Assembly (NCBI RefSeq): GCF_900116045.1
Contig: NZ_LT630450.1
Span: 1,183,001 to 1,247,000 of the forward strand
DNA length: 64,000 nucleotides
Source of the DNA: Desulfovibrio piger
GTDB lineage: Bacteria; Desulfobacterota; Desulfovibrionia; Desulfovibrionales; Desulfovibrionaceae
Direction: 5' to 3'
The notes under the pieces were generated by a model, which saw only the letters and a program-made list of their open reading frames with translations, did not search any database and was not told the DNA's origin. Positions 1-9,111 of this stretch are shown one piece after another; the stretch's first letter is position 1, and every line of letters begins with the position of its first letter. A program made the position numbers and the translations under genes.

Positions 1-2
1 CC

Positions 3-698
3 TATGACGGCGTGAACTACGGCGTGTTCTACGACGATGCCCAGACCGCCCGCATCGCCCTGCAGCACATGCAGGCCGCCAAGGAACTGGGCGTCAAGAA
101 GATCGTCATCGGTGAATGCGGCCACGCCCACAAGGCCATGACCGTCATCGCCGACCGCGTCATCCCCTACGAATACCAGGTGCCCCGCGAATCCTGCTAC
201 GTGACCCTGCGCGACATCGTCATGTCCGGCCGCCTGAAGCTGGATCCCTCGCGCAACAACTTCCCCGTCACCCTGCACGACCCCTGCAACGCCGTGCGCC
301 TGATGGGCATCGTGCAGCCCCAGCGCGAGATCCTGCACAAGATCGCCCCGCAGTTCCGCGAAATGCCCTGCCACGGCGTGGACAACTACTGCTGCGGCGG
401 TGGTTCCGGCTTCGCCATCATGACCCGTCAGAACATCGACGAATGGCGCGGCAACATCTCCGGCCGTAAAAAGATGTGGCAGATCGCCCAGGCCTTCAAG
501 GACTGCCTTGGCCCCGAGACCAAGAAGTACATCTGCGCTCCCTGCTCCAACTGCAAGGGCCAGATCCGTGAAATGCTGGAACACAGCGACCTGTACACCA
601 AGAACAGCTTCGCCTACGGCGGCCTGGTGGAACTGATCGTCAACGCCATGGTCAACGTCAATCCCGGCTTCATCAAGTGGGAAGGCGACGAAGAGTAA
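3..698 (+). CDS. HdrD-like iron-sulfur subunit of a redox membrane complex (DsrK/HmcF/TmcB type), 5' end outside window
   Basis: About 231 C-terminal codons are visible; the reading frame is open to the left edge, so the start is missing. The sequence carries cysteine-rich CCG modules of heterodisulfide-reductase type: HDPC followed by CCGGGSG in the middle, and CAPCSNCKGQ near the end. In sulfate reducers this arrangement is found in the cytoplasmic subunits DsrK, HmcF and TmcB. These bind Fe-S clusters and exchange electrons with a membrane quinone or cytochrome module. The C-terminal part alone does not decide which of the three it is. A strong terminator follows 23 bases after the stop, so the gene is last in its operon. 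That fits less well with dsrMKJOP, where further genes follow K. Family assignment is firm; the exact member is open. Confidence 0.85.
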   Translation, partial: YDGVNYGVFYDDAQTARIALQHMQAAKELGVKKIVIGECGHAHKAMTVIADRVIPYEYQVPRESCYVTLRDIVMSGRLKLDPSRNNFPVTLHDPCNAVRLMGIVQPQREILHKIAPQFREMPCHGVDNYCCGGGSGFAIMTRQNIDEWRGNISGRKKMWQIAQAFKDCLGPETKKYICAPCSNCKGQIREMLEHSDLYTKNSFAYGGLVELIVNAMVNVNPGFIKWEGDEE

Positions 699-721
699 TC
701 TTCAACCATTGCAGCCTTTTG

Positions 722-750
722 GGGGGAGCAGTCATGCTTCCCCTTTTTTT
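722..750 (+). terminator. Rho-independent terminator
   Basis: A 9-bp stem with one G-U pair (GGGGGAGCA with TGCTTCCCC, loop GTCA) is followed by seven T residues, 23 bases after the stop of the HdrD-like gene. Confidence 0.85.
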
Positions 751-1146
751 GTGCCCGCAGAACGGGAGAAGCGGCACCACCTCCGCCGGCAGCAGCGTTT
801 TCCCTGTGCCCCGCGCGGGGGAGGCTTCCCTGTGATGCGCCAAAGGTGCGTCCTCCCCCTCGCACTCCCCTCCTCTCCCAAAAACGTTCTTCCGGGTCTG
901 CCCCTCTGTCCCGCGGTTGCCTTGTGCCACCTGGAAAGCCCCTGGACGATCGGAAGAACACATCCGGCGCCCTCGCCATCCACGGCTGCGGACCATGTCA
1001 TGCAGCGCACATACAGGGATCGCGAGGAGCCGCCGGTCATCTGCCCGGATCCCTGCTCCTGAAGGCATCATCAAAATCATCCGTCATGCGTTTTTTCATT
1101 CTCACGTCGTGGCACGCCCCGCTAACGCCCCGAACTAACCCCATAA

Positions 1147-1182
1147 TAGAAAAGGCCGCGGGATGTTTTCCCGCAGCCTTTC
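1147..1182 (-). terminator. Terminator of manC
   Basis: Arms AAAGGC-GCGGGA and TCCCGC-GCCTTT pair with one internal mismatch around a TGTT/T loop. On the minus strand the stem runs into a T-rich stretch (TTTTCTATT). It lies 34 bases past the manC stop. Confidence 0.8.
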
Positions 1183-1215
1183 TCTGTATTACCGGTCCTT
1201 CCGTTGTGTCAGGGC

Positions 1216-2631
1216 TCATCCACGGCCGTAACGGTCGTCGAACCGTTCGATATCGTCTTCTCCCAGGTAATCCCCGGTCTGGACCTCCACGATCTCCAGC
1301 GGCTGCGCCGAAGCATTGCTCAGACGGTGCATGGTCTTCTGGGGGATGTAGACAGACTGGTCCACATGCAGGTGCATCTCTTCGTCCCCCACGCGCACCA
1401 GGCCTTCCCCGGCAATGACGACCCAGTGCTCGGCCCGCTGCCGGTGCCGTTGCAGGGAAAGCGCGGCACCGGGATTGACCTGGATGCGCTTGACCTGGAA
1501 ACGCTCGCCCAGGGCCAGGGTCTCATACCAGCCCCAGGGCCGGTAGACGCGCAGATGGATATCCTGCTCGTGGCGCCCCTGGGCGGCAAGACGGGCCACC
1601 AGGGCCTTGACCTCCTGGCTGCGGGCCCTGTCGGCCACCAGGATGGCATCGCCGGTCTCCACCACCACAAGATCCTCCACCCCCAGGGTCGTCACCAGGC
1701 GGCTGGCGGCATGGATGTAACATCCCCGGCTGTCCTGGGCCAGCACGTCGCCCACGCAGGCATTGCCTTCCGCATCCCTGGCGCTGTTCTCGTAAACGGC
1801 TTCCCACGAGCCCAGATCGCTCCAGCGGCACGGCAGCGGCACCATGGCCACACGGGCGCTTTTTTCCATCAGGGCATAGTCCACAGAGTCGGAGGGGCAG
1901 CGGGCAAAGGATTCGCCATGCAGGCGGATGAAGTCGTAATCGGTCCGGCGCAGGGCCCAGGCCTTGCGCACCGCGGCCATGATGGCCGGTGCCTGGACCT
2001 CCAGCTCGGCCAGGTACTGGGAGGCACGGAACACGAACATGCCGCTGTTCCAGAAATAGCCGCCCTGCGCCAGCATGGCTTCGGCAGCCTCCCGCGCGGG
2101 CTTTTCCACAAAACGGCGGACAGCGAAACCGGAGGCCAGGGCATCGCCCTTTTCGATATAGCCGTAGCCGGTCTCGGGCCGGTCGGGCGTGACGCCGAAG
2201 GTGACCAGGGCCCCTTCGCGGGCGCAGTCCACCGCCCGGCTGACAGCGGCGGCAAAGGCCGGCAGATCTTCCAGCACATGGTCCGAAGGCAGGACCAGCA
2301 GGACAGGGTCGCCGTCTTCCACATCGCAGGCGGCCGTCACGGCCAGGGCGGCAGCGGCGATGGCCGGTGCCGTATTGCGCGGTTCCGGTTCCAGCAGGAT
2401 CCGGCCCTCCAGGCCCTGCCGCTGCAAGGCAGCAGCGGCCAGGAAGCGCTGCTCCTCATTGCAGATGACCACGGGCGCGGCCAGACCGGGCAGCGCGGCC
2501 AGGCGCTGCAGCGTGTCCCCGAACAGCGTATGACCGCCCAGGTCCATGAATTGCTTGGGATATTTACGGCGTGACAGGGGCCACAGGCGTGTGCCGGCGC
2601 CCCCGCAGAGGATGACGGGACAGATCTTCAT
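1216..2631 (-). CDS. manC: Bifunctional mannose-1-phosphate guanylyltransferase / mannose-6-phosphate isomerase
   Basis: The 471-residue protein is expected to make GDP-mannose from mannose-1-phosphate and GTP, and to interconvert fructose-6-phosphate and mannose-6-phosphate, supplying surface polysaccharide synthesis. The N-terminal nucleotidyltransferase part shows the pyrophosphorylase signature LCGGAGTRLWPLSR at residues 8-21, with YPKQF just after. The C-terminal cupin part, about residues 350-470, has RPWGWY and a zinc-type histidine cluster in QRHRQRAEHW, as in type II phosphomannose isomerases. Length is normal for the fused ManC/CpsB/AlgA family. No strong ribosome binding site precedes the ATG. 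A terminator at 2688-2718 separates it from the upstream rsfS-gpmI group, so it may have its own promoter. Confidence 0.95.
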   Translation of the reverse strand: MKICPVILCGGAGTRLWPLSRRKYPKQFMDLGGHTLFGDTLQRLAALPGLAAPVVICNEEQRFLAAAALQRQGLEGRILLEPEPRNTAPAIAAAALAVTAACDVEDGDPVLLVLPSDHVLEDLPAFAAAVSRAVDCAREGALVTFGVTPDRPETGYGYIEKGDALASGFAVRRFVEKPAREAAEAMLAQGGYFWNSGMFVFRASQYLAELEVQAPAIMAAVRKAWALRRTDYDFIRLHGESFARCPSDSVDYALMEKSARVAMVPLPCRWSDLGSWEAVYENSARDAEGNACVGDVLAQDSRGCYIHAASRLVTTLGVEDLVVVETGDAILVADRARSQEVKALVARLAAQGRHEQDIHLRVYRPWGWYETLALGERFQVKRIQVNPGAALSLQRHRQRAEHWVVIAGEGLVRVGDEEMHLHVDQSVYIPQKTMHRLSNASAQPLEIVEVQTGDYLGEDDIERFDDRYGRG

Positions 2632-2687
2632 GTCGTTTGCTCGCTGTGGTTGGAAGCGTGGATGGGAAGAGCCGCATCACCAGCAGA

Positions 2688-2718
2688 GGAAACGGCCGGA
2701 GGGATGCCCCTCCGGCCG
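2688..2718 (-). terminator. Terminator between the gpmI group and manC
   Basis: A perfect 11-bp stem (2693-2703 with 2708-2718) with a four-base loop is followed on the minus strand by a short T run (TTTCC). It lies just after the stop of the zinc-ribbon gene. The T run is short, so termination may be partial. Confidence 0.6.
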
Positions 2719-2729
2719 GATGTCGATGC

Positions 2730-2972
2730 TTACAGATAGTCGGGATCGGCAGCGGCCTTGCCGTTGGCCAGCATGATGCGCACGTAATGCAGGCCGTGCT
2801 CGTCCACCGGGATGATGGGGAACTGCTTGCCGCAGCCGTCGCAGCGCACGTTGCGCGGCTCCACCGGATTGACCAGCGGCACATGGCGCAGGCAGTGGGG
2901 ACAGCGGTAGAAGAACAGCAGCTCCATACCGTCAGGCGCCACGGGTTCCAGGGGTCTCTGGCTACCGGACAT
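2730..2972 (-). CDS. Small zinc-ribbon protein, function unknown
   Basis: An 80-residue protein with two CxxC knuckles, CPHC at residues 24-27 and CDGC at 44-47, which would bind one zinc ion in a rubredoxin-like ribbon. The tail (ANGKAAADPDYL) is polar. The ATG at 2972 overlaps the last 11 bases of gpmI, so translation is probably coupled and the gene belongs to the rsfS-gpmI operon. I do not recognise a named family. The placement suggests a conserved housekeeping accessory rather than a random frame. The gene is supported by the coupled start, the paired knuckles and the terminator right after it. Confidence 0.75.
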   Translation of the reverse strand: MSGSQRPLEPVAPDGMELLFFYRCPHCLRHVPLVNPVEPRNVRCDGCGKQFPIIPVDEHGLHYVRIMLANGKAAADPDYL

Positions 2973-4497
2973 GGACTTCCTCCACCAGCGGCGTCCCTGT
3001 CATGACATCGGGCCGGGCGATGCCCCACATGCGCAGCAGGGTCGGGGCCACATCGGCCAGCTTGCCGTCATGCAGGCGCCATTCCCTGCCGGAGGCGTCC
3101 AGCAGGATGCAGGGCACGGGATTGGTGGTGTGGGCGGTCTGGGGCCTGCCCTGTCCGTCCTTCATGACCTCGCAGTTGCCGTGATCGGCGATGAGCAGCA
3201 TCCGTCCTTTGCGGGCCTCCACGGCAGCCGCCATGCGGCCCACGCATTCGTCCACCACGGTGCAGGCTTCCACAGCGGCGGAAAGCACGCCCGTATGGCC
3301 CACCATGTCGCCATTGGCCAGATTGCAGACCACCAGATCGTACTGGCCGCTCTGCCAGGCTTCCACGAACTTGTCCGTGACCTCGCGGGCGCTCATGGCC
3401 GGTTTCTGGTCATAGGTCTGCACATCGCGCGGCGAAGGCACGAGGATGCGGTCTTCCAGCGGCAGGGGCTCTTCCACCCCGCCGTTGAAGAAATAGGTGA
3501 CGTGCGCGTATTTTTCCGTTTCGGCCAGACGCAGCTGGTGCATGCCCTGCCGCGAGACCACCTCGCCCAGGCCCATGCTCACGGATTCCTTGGGAAAGGC
3601 CACCGGCAGGGGAAAGTGGGCGTCATAGGCCGTCATGGAGGCCACGGCGGCCAGCTGCGGCACCCGGCCCCGCTCGAATCCGGTGAAGTCCGCATCCACG
3701 AACGCCTGGGAAAGCTCGCGCATGCGGTCGGCGCGGAAATTGAAGAAGAACAGGCCGTCGCCGTCCTGCAGGGTGGAGGCGTCCCCGCCTTCCAGCAGCA
3801 CGGGCTTGATGAATTCGTCGCTGACGCCCTCGGCATAGGAGTCTTCCACAGCCTGGACGGCATCCGCGGCATGGCGGCCCTTGCCGTGGACCATGAGGTC
3901 CCAGACCTCGGACACGCGCTCCCAGCGCTTGTCGCGGTCCATGGCGTAGAAGCGCCCCGCCAGGCTGGCCACGCGCACATCCTTCATGGGGACGATCTGT
4001 TCCAGGAGGCTGCGCACATAGGAGGCGCCGCTCCGGGGCGGGGTGTCGCGCCCGTCCATGAAGCAGTGGATGCGCACCGGCACCCCGGCGGCAAAGGCCA
4101 TGGCGCACAGGGCCACCAGATGGTTGATGTGGCTGTGCACGCCGCCGTCGGAGAGCAGGCCCGCCAGATGCAGGCGGCCGCCGCTGCGGCGCGTTTTTTC
4201 CAGCACGTCCAGCAGCACGGGGTTGTGGAGCAGGGAGCCGTCCTCAAGGGCCAGGTCGATGCGCGTCATGTCCTGATAGACGATGCGTCCCGCGCCGATG
4301 TTGAGGTGCCCCACCTCGGAGTTGCCCATATAGCCGGCAGGCAGGCCCACTTCGCGCCCAGAGGCGGCCAGGCGGCTGTGCGGACAGCGCGCCGTCAGGT
4401 CATCCAGATGGGGCGTGGCCGCCACCCAGGGGGCATTGCCTTCCCCTTTGTCCGCCAGGCCCCAGCCGTCAAGGATGAGCAACAGGGTGGGGGTCAT
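2962..4497 (-). CDS. gpmI: 2,3-bisphosphoglycerate-independent phosphoglycerate mutase
   Basis: A 511-residue cytoplasmic glycolytic/gluconeogenic enzyme that interconverts 3- and 2-phosphoglycerate using two manganese ions and a phosphoserine intermediate. It shows the metal-binding start LILDGWG, the catalytic serine motif MGNSEVGH, FFNGG in the middle and ADHGNCE near the end, all alkaline-phosphatase superfamily signatures of GpmI. Length matches the family (about 510). The frame stays open for 41 further codons upstream. The ATG at 4497 is preferred because MTPTLLLILDGWG aligns with family N-termini and it overlaps the rsfS stop as ATGA, the sign of translational coupling. Confidence 0.97.
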   Translation of the reverse strand: MTPTLLLILDGWGLADKGEGNAPWVAATPHLDDLTARCPHSRLAASGREVGLPAGYMGNSEVGHLNIGAGRIVYQDMTRIDLALEDGSLLHNPVLLDVLEKTRRSGGRLHLAGLLSDGGVHSHINHLVALCAMAFAAGVPVRIHCFMDGRDTPPRSGASYVRSLLEQIVPMKDVRVASLAGRFYAMDRDKRWERVSEVWDLMVHGKGRHAADAVQAVEDSYAEGVSDEFIKPVLLEGGDASTLQDGDGLFFFNFRADRMRELSQAFVDADFTGFERGRVPQLAAVASMTAYDAHFPLPVAFPKESVSMGLGEVVSRQGMHQLRLAETEKYAHVTYFFNGGVEEPLPLEDRILVPSPRDVQTYDQKPAMSAREVTDKFVEAWQSGQYDLVVCNLANGDMVGHTGVLSAAVEACTVVDECVGRMAAAVEARKGRMLLIADHGNCEVMKDGQGRPQTAHTTNPVPCILLDASGREWRLHDGKLADVAPTLLRMWGIARPDVMTGTPLVEEVHVR

Positions 4498-4886
4498 GCA
4501 CGGGGCTCCTTGTTGAGGGCAGCGGCGGCCGCGCCCCACAGGCTTTCCAGCTGGTAGAGGTCGCGCACGGACTGCTGGAAGATATTGACCACGATGTCGT
4601 TGCAGTCCACCAGGATCCACTGGCCGGTGGTGTAGCCTTCCATACGCAGATATTCGAAGTTCCGCTCATGGCACAGGGCGGAAACACCGTCGGCCAGGCT
4701 CTGGGCATGACGCACGGACGTGGCGCTGGCCACCAGCAGGGCGTCCGTGAAGGCCCCCTGGCCGGCAAGGTCGATCCCGGTCACGTCCACGGCCTTGTGT
4801 TCCTCAAGCCATGCCCTGATGACGGCCATTTTTTCCGCCGTGGGCAGTTCCGAATATTTTTTGGGGGTAGAGATAAGGTTTTGCAT
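4494..4886 (-). CDS. rsfS: Ribosome silencing factor RsfS (Iojap/DUF143 family)
   Basis: A 130-residue protein of the RsfS/Iojap family. It binds ribosomal protein uL14 and blocks joining of the subunits when nutrients are scarce. The family core is visible: AVDVTGIDLAGQ, TDALLVASATSVRHAQSLAD, then the motif around W-I-L-V-D and VVNIFQQSVRDLYQLESLW. A longer frame exists (to 4982), but the ATG at 4886 has a strong purine-rich site (GGGAGGGG) directly upstream and gives the usual family length. It is the first gene of the group with gpmI and the zinc-ribbon gene, coupled through an ATGA overlap. Pairing of rsfS with a metabolic gene is common in this lineage. Confidence 0.93.
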   Translation of the reverse strand: MQNLISTPKKYSELPTAEKMAVIRAWLEEHKAVDVTGIDLAGQGAFTDALLVASATSVRHAQSLADGVSALCHERNFEYLRMEGYTTGQWILVDCNDIVVNIFQQSVRDLYQLESLWGAAAAALNKEPRA

Positions 4887-5078
4887 GCCCCTCCCATACC
4901 CCAAAGCGTACCCGAGGGCAACAATCCCGCCGGGGCCGGAGACGCCGGAGCCTTGCGCGCGGCATAAAAAAAGCCATTGCATTGCAATATGTTATCCATG
5001 TTTTTCAAGGAGATATCTTGACCTTGGGGGGCTTTTGCGTCATCCATTATACTACTCAGGATTTCAAGGAGAGATGCC

Positions 5079-6383
5079 GTGATTTTCAACATCGAGAAAG
5101 AAACGCTGCCCCGCGAGGATATCGAAGCCCTGCAACTGCGCCGCCTGCAAAATCTTTGTGCCCGTGTCTATGCCAATGTGCCCTTCTACCGCAAACGCTT
5201 TGACGAGAGCGGCATCAAACCCGGCGACATCAAGAGCCTGGCCGATCTGAAGAACCTGCCCTTCACCGAAAAGCAGGACCTGCGCAACTATTACCCCTTC
5301 GGCCTGTTCGCCGTGCCCCGTGACAACATCGTCCGCCTGCACGCCTCCAGCGGCACCACCGGCAAGGCCGTGGTGGTGGGCTATACCGCCCGCGACCTGC
5401 ACAACTGGGCCGAACTGGCCGGCCGCAGCCTGTCCGCCGCCGGCGTCAACCAGACGGACATCGTGCACGTGGCCTACGGCTACGGCCTGTTCACCGGCGG
5501 CCTGGGCGCCCACGGCGGGGCCGAGCGCATCGGCGCCACGGTGGTCCCGGCCTCGGGGGGCGCCACGCGCCGCCAGGCCTACCTGCTGCGCGATTTCGGC
5601 GCCACGGCCCTGTGCTGTACGCCTTCGTACGCCCTGCACCTGTGGGAGGCCGGCCAGGAAGTGGGCATCGACTTCCGCGACCTGCCCCTGCGCACCGGCG
5701 TGTTCGGCGCCGAACCCTGGACCGAGGAGATGCGCCAGGACATCGAGCAGAAAATGGGCATCAACGCCCTGAACATCTACGGCCTTTCCGAAGTCATGGG
5801 CCCCGGCGTGGCCATGGAATGCGTGGAATCCAAATACGGCATGCACCTGTGGGAAGACCACTTCCTGCCCGAGATCATCGACCCCGTCACCGGTGAGCAG
5901 CTTCCCGAGGGCGAGGTGGGCGAACTGGTCATCACCACCCTCACCAAGGAAGGCATCCCGCTGATCCGCTACCGCACCCGCGACCTCACCAGCCTGGACT
6001 ACACCCCCTGCCGCTGCGGCCGCACCCATGTGCGCCTGACCCGCATCCGGGGCCGCAGCGACGACATGCTCATCATCCGCGGCGTCAACGTGTTCCCGCA
6101 GCAGATCGAGGCCCTGCTCATGGAAAACCAGAACCTGAGCCCCAACTACCAGATCATCGTGGACCGCGTGAACAACCTGGACACCCTGGAAGTCCAGGTG
6201 GAGATGAACGAGACCCTCTTCGCCGACGAGATCCGCAAGCTGCAGAGCCTGGAAAGCACCATCCAGAAGAACATCAAGGAATTCCTGGGCGTCACCACCA
6301 AGGTGCGCCTTATGGAGCCGCATTCCATCCAGCGCTCCGAAGGCAAGGCCAAGCGCATCATCGACAAGCGGCCTACGGAATAA
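5079..6383 (+). CDS. paaK: Phenylacetate-CoA ligase (AMP-forming)
   Basis: A 434-residue adenylate-forming enzyme that converts phenylacetate (or a related aryl acid), ATP and CoA to the CoA thioester. The P-loop-like motif [14 protein letters not shown] lies near residues 90-103, the A5-type motif [12 protein letters not shown] near 229-240, and the AMP-binding C-terminal part ([17 protein letters not shown]) near 324-340. Length equals the PaaK family. The start is GTG at 5079, with AAGGAG seven bases upstream. It stands alone: no indolepyruvate oxidoreductase or other phenylacetate gene is adjacent. In anaerobes of this type the enzyme is usually tied to aromatic amino acid breakdown, which is an inference here. 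Confidence 0.93.
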   Translation: MIFNIEKETLPREDIEALQLRRLQNLCARVYANVPFYRKRFDESGIKPGDIKSLADLKNLPFTEKQDLRNYYPFGLFAVPRDNIVRLHASSGTTGKAVVVGYTARDLHNWAELAGRSLSAAGVNQTDIVHVAYGYGLFTGGLGAHGGAERIGATVVPASGGATRRQAYLLRDFGATALCCTPSYALHLWEAGQEVGIDFRDLPLRTGVFGAEPWTEEMRQDIEQKMGINALNIYGLSEVMGPGVAMECVESKYGMHLWEDHFLPEIIDPVTGEQLPEGEVGELVITTLTKEGIPLIRYRTRDLTSLDYTPCRCGRTHVRLTRIRGRSDDMLIIRGVNVFPQQIEALLMENQNLSPNYQIIVDRVNNLDTLEVQVEMNETLFADEIRKLQSLESTIQKNIKEFLGVTTKVRLMEPHSIQRSEGKAKRIIDKRPTE

Positions 6384-6447
6384 CTCCTTTAAAAGCAGTG
6401 CCTTGGGAAATACCCTTTTTATTTTCCGGCAAAATGGAAAAAGCTGC

Positions 6448-6477
6448 TTGACAGAAAGGGGGTCTCTAGCGTAGAAC
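6448..6477 (+). promoter_or_regulatory. Promoter of the tRNA array
   Basis: A perfect -35 TTGACA (6448-6453) is followed 18 bases later by TAGAAC (6472-6477). The first tRNA starts 13 bases further on, a typical stable-RNA layout. Confidence 0.55.
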
Positions 6478-6490
6478 CCTCTTTCGTTGA

Positions 6491-6566
<76 letters not shown>

Positions 6567-6573
6567 CAGATGA

Positions 6574-6648
<75 letters not shown>

Positions 6649-6679
6649 AAAAACGATCGGTGGATATGCCGTGCGTATG

Positions 6680-6755
<76 letters not shown>

Positions 6756-6763
6756 CAACATAA

Positions 6764-6838
<75 letters not shown>

Positions 6839-6868
6839 TAAAAAACGATCGCGATATACCGTATGCAT

Positions 6869-6943
<75 letters not shown>

Positions 6944-6962
6944 TAAAAAACTGCCCTTCCGG

Positions 6963-7037
6963 GCGGGAATAACTCAACGGTAGAGTGTCAGCTTCCCAAG
7001 CTGAAGGTTGCGGGTTCAAGTCCCGTTTCCCGCTCCA
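6963..7037 (+). tRNA. tRNA-Gly (CCC)
   Basis: The acceptor GCGGGAA pairs with TTCCCGC and the anticodon loop TTCCCAA in the TCAGC/GCTGA arm gives CCC. CCA is encoded. This is the only tRNA of the array reading GGG. Confidence 0.96.
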
Positions 7038-7094
7038 AAAGCCGACACGGACTTTTCTGAAGTCCTTATCCATAGCGGATCGTTCCGCATCCCG

Positions 7095-7170
<76 letters not shown>

Positions 7171-7179
7171 GCCATTCCG

Positions 7180-7211
7180 GGGGCTTTCTCTTTGGGGAAA
7201 GCCCCTTTTTT
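7180..7211 (+). terminator. Terminator of the tRNA array
   Basis: A 9-bp stem GGGGCTTTC / GAAAGCCCC with an eight-base loop is followed by six T, ten bases after the last tRNA. Confidence 0.9.
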
Positions 7212-7347
7212 CGTACCCGGACGTGCCCTCCCCGCCTGTGATCCCCTGTTGCAGGCCGCCCGAAAGACCACACCCTTCCGTGCGGGGCCGCAAAAACCCG
7301 TGTCATGCGGGCGGGTTCCCTCCCTTTTTCGCCCTCCAGGGGGCCAT

Positions 7348-7376
7348 TTGACATAATTTTATAAATTATTTATCAA
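7348..7376 (+). promoter_or_regulatory. Promoter of the GntR-family regulator
   Basis: TTGACA at 7348-7353 and TATCAA at 7371-7376 with a 17-base spacer, 27 bases before the ATG at 7404, in a conspicuously AT-rich patch. Confidence 0.65.
7353..7369. promoter_or_regulatory. Palindrome within the gntR promoter spacer, candidate operator
   Basis: ATAATTT and AAATTAT form a perfect inverted repeat around TAT, lying exactly between the -35 and -10 hexamers. This is where an autorepressor would block RNA polymerase. AT-rich composition makes chance symmetry easier, so it is a candidate only. Confidence 0.4.
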
Positions 7377-7403
7377 AATATGTACCTTACAGAAGGAGTT
7401 TCC

Positions 7404-8057
7404 ATGAGTACTGCTTCTACCATCAAATCGCTGGCGGCCTACGATTTGATCCGTGACATGATCCTGTCCGGCGAGGCCCTGCCCGGCACCCGTCTCGTCC
7501 TTGTGGATCTGGAAAAAAAGCTCGGCGTGGGGCGCGGTCCCATCCGGGATGCCCTCATGCGTCTGGACAAGTCCGGCCTGGTCCAGAACATCCCCTACAA
7601 GGGGGCCATCGTCATGATGCCGCCCTCCTCCAAGGAGATCGAGCACATCTTCAACCTGCGCATACAGGTGGAGTGTGCCCTGGCCAGGGAGGCCATGCAC
7701 CAGGCGACCGCCGAGGACATGCACAGGCTGGAGCAGCTGGCCGGCGACCTGGCCGATACCCGTGATGCCGACTTTTTCTTCCACAAGGACAGGGACTTCC
7801 ACCTGCAGCTCTATTCCCTTTCGCGCATGCATCATCTGCTGGCCGTAGACAGCCACCTGCTGGACTATGTGGAAGGTTTCCTCAATACCCGCCGCTACTC
7901 CCCCGAAGACATCTCGCTCTTCATCCAGCAGCACAAGGACATCCTCAGCGCCATGCGGGAGAAGGACGATGACAAACTCATGGAAGCCATGCGCCGCAAT
8001 ATCCTGGTGGGCCTCGAGCTCATGCAGGACGAGATGAAGCGCCTGAAGCGCCACTAG
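7404..8057 (+). CDS. GntR-family transcriptional regulator (FCD/FadR-VanR type)
   Basis: A 217-residue DNA-binding regulator. The N-terminal winged helix (about residues 8-75) includes LGVGRGPIRDALMRLDKSGLV, the GntR recognition-helix signature. The rest is an all-helical FCD ligand domain with metal-type acids and histidines (for example DRDFHLQLY and the terminal helix with RRNI). Such proteins sense small organic acids or sugar acids. The upstream ATG at 7380 lacks a ribosome site, whereas AGAAGGAG precedes the ATG at 7404. There is no adjacent co-directional metabolic gene, so its target is unknown. It may control itself through the palindrome inside its promoter. Confidence 0.9.
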   Translation: MSTASTIKSLAAYDLIRDMILSGEALPGTRLVLVDLEKKLGVGRGPIRDALMRLDKSGLVQNIPYKGAIVMMPPSSKEIEHIFNLRIQVECALAREAMHQATAEDMHRLEQLAGDLADTRDADFFFHKDRDFHLQLYSLSRMHHLLAVDSHLLDYVEGFLNTRRYSPEDISLFIQQHKDILSAMREKDDDKLMEAMRRNILVGLELMQDEMKRLKRH

Positions 8058-8433
8058 CCGCACGCCGCCGCACACAGCAAGCCACCTCCGGGTGGCTTTT
8101 TTCGTTCCGCGGGCAGGAAGGTGTTCCCCTCCTTGCCCAGGTGGCGAGCACCGTGGCTGGACGCCACGAAGGACGCGCGCCTCGCCGGATACGCGGCTGT
8201 GGGCATGGATGCCCCGCATGATCCTTGCCCCGTCTCTCCGGCAAAACGCTGCCAGCCCCCTGCGCCGGAGACAGGGCAGAACCCGCTGGCCTGATGCCCG
8301 CCTCTCCCGGCAGCCTCCCGGCGGGGAAAGCAGCCGGGCGCCCGTGCAACGCTCGCGCCGCCACGGAAAAAGGCGACATGCCGACGCACGCCGCCTTTCA
8401 CATCCCTTGTGTTCTTATCTGTAGCGCAGGGTA
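8058..8433. other. Convergent intergenic region, no gene seen
   Basis: About 376 bases between the gntR-type gene and queE. It holds the terminator at 8081-8102. The rest is GC-rich with only chance open frames; I see no clear terminator for queE. Confidence 0.6.
8081..8102 (+). terminator. Terminator of the GntR-family gene
   Basis: A GCCACC-TCCG-GGTGGC hairpin with six T after it, 24 bases past the stop codon. Confidence 0.9.
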
Positions 8434-9111
8434 TCAGCGCAGCTCCAGATATTTGTGCACCTGCACGCTCACACGCCACTGACGGGCAAAGGCCGCCTCC
8501 ACGCACAAGCGTGTGGCTTCCTTCCCCTGGCTCACGGGCTGCAGCCAGACCAGTTCCGTCAGCGGCCGGGCCGCCGCCCTGCGGGCCGCTGCCAGCGCCT
8601 GTTCGAAACGGACCAGGTCCTCGGCCGTGTCCACGGGGAACTTGATCTCGCCGGCCCGTTCCCAGGCATCCTGACGCACGTCCAGCCCGCCGGGCATGCC
8701 CAGCTTGGGGCTCAGGGTCACCCAGACCGCCGCATGGCAGCGGATGGGCATGGTACCGCTGGTCTCGATCTGCACACGAAAGCCCTCCGCCACCAGCCGC
8801 GAGGTCAGCTCCGTGAGGTCATGGCGGCAGGGCTCGCCGCCGGTCAGCACCACATGGCGCGGCCCGGCCTGCCGGATGGCCGCCAGCAGGGCGGCGGGCT
8901 CCACGTCGGCATAGCCCGCTCCCGGCCCCTGTTTGGCACGCACGGCGGCAAAGTCCAGCGTCGCGCCGTCCAGGCGGGCGGCATACTGCGTATCGCACCA
9001 CGGGCAGGCCACCGGGCAGCCCTGGAAACGGACGAACACGGCGGGCGTCCCGGCAAAGGCGGCCTCGCCCTGCAGGGTGACGAAAAATTCGTTGACCGCC
9101 AGGGTCCGCAT
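8434..9111 (-). CDS. queE: 7-carboxy-7-deazaguanine synthase
   Basis: A 225-residue radical-SAM enzyme of queuosine synthesis that contracts carboxytetrahydropterin to carboxydeazaguanine. The cluster motif reads CPVACPWC (C32, C36, C39) in GCPVACPWCDTQYA, and the SAM-binding TGGEPC follows near residue 95. The start codon at 9111 shares one base with the queD stop (TGATG). This fixes the start although the frame stays open further upstream. Together with queD it covers two consecutive steps. The other two genes of preQ1 formation (queC, queF) are not in this window. Confidence 0.95.
   Translation of the reverse strand: MRTLAVNEFFVTLQGEAAFAGTPAVFVRFQGCPVACPWCDTQYAARLDGATLDFAAVRAKQGPGAGYADVEPAALLAAIRQAGPRHVVLTGGEPCRHDLTELTSRLVAEGFRVQIETSGTMPIRCHAAVWVTLSPKLGMPGGLDVRQDAWERAGEIKFPVDTAEDLVRFEQALAAARRAAARPLTELVWLQPVSQGKEATRLCVEAAFARQWRVSVQVHKYLELR

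Larger units (their letters stand above)
699..1215. other. Convergent intergenic region, no gene seen
   Basis: About 517 bases between the HdrD-like gene and manC, which converge. It holds one terminator for each side (722-750 and 1147-1182). Open frames in between lack ribosome binding sites and recognisable protein features and look like GC-rich chance frames. Confidence 0.7.

Noticed and set aside
5018-5053. TTGACC and TATACT before paaK as a promoter
   Set aside because: The spacer is 24 bases, too long for a sigma-70 promoter.
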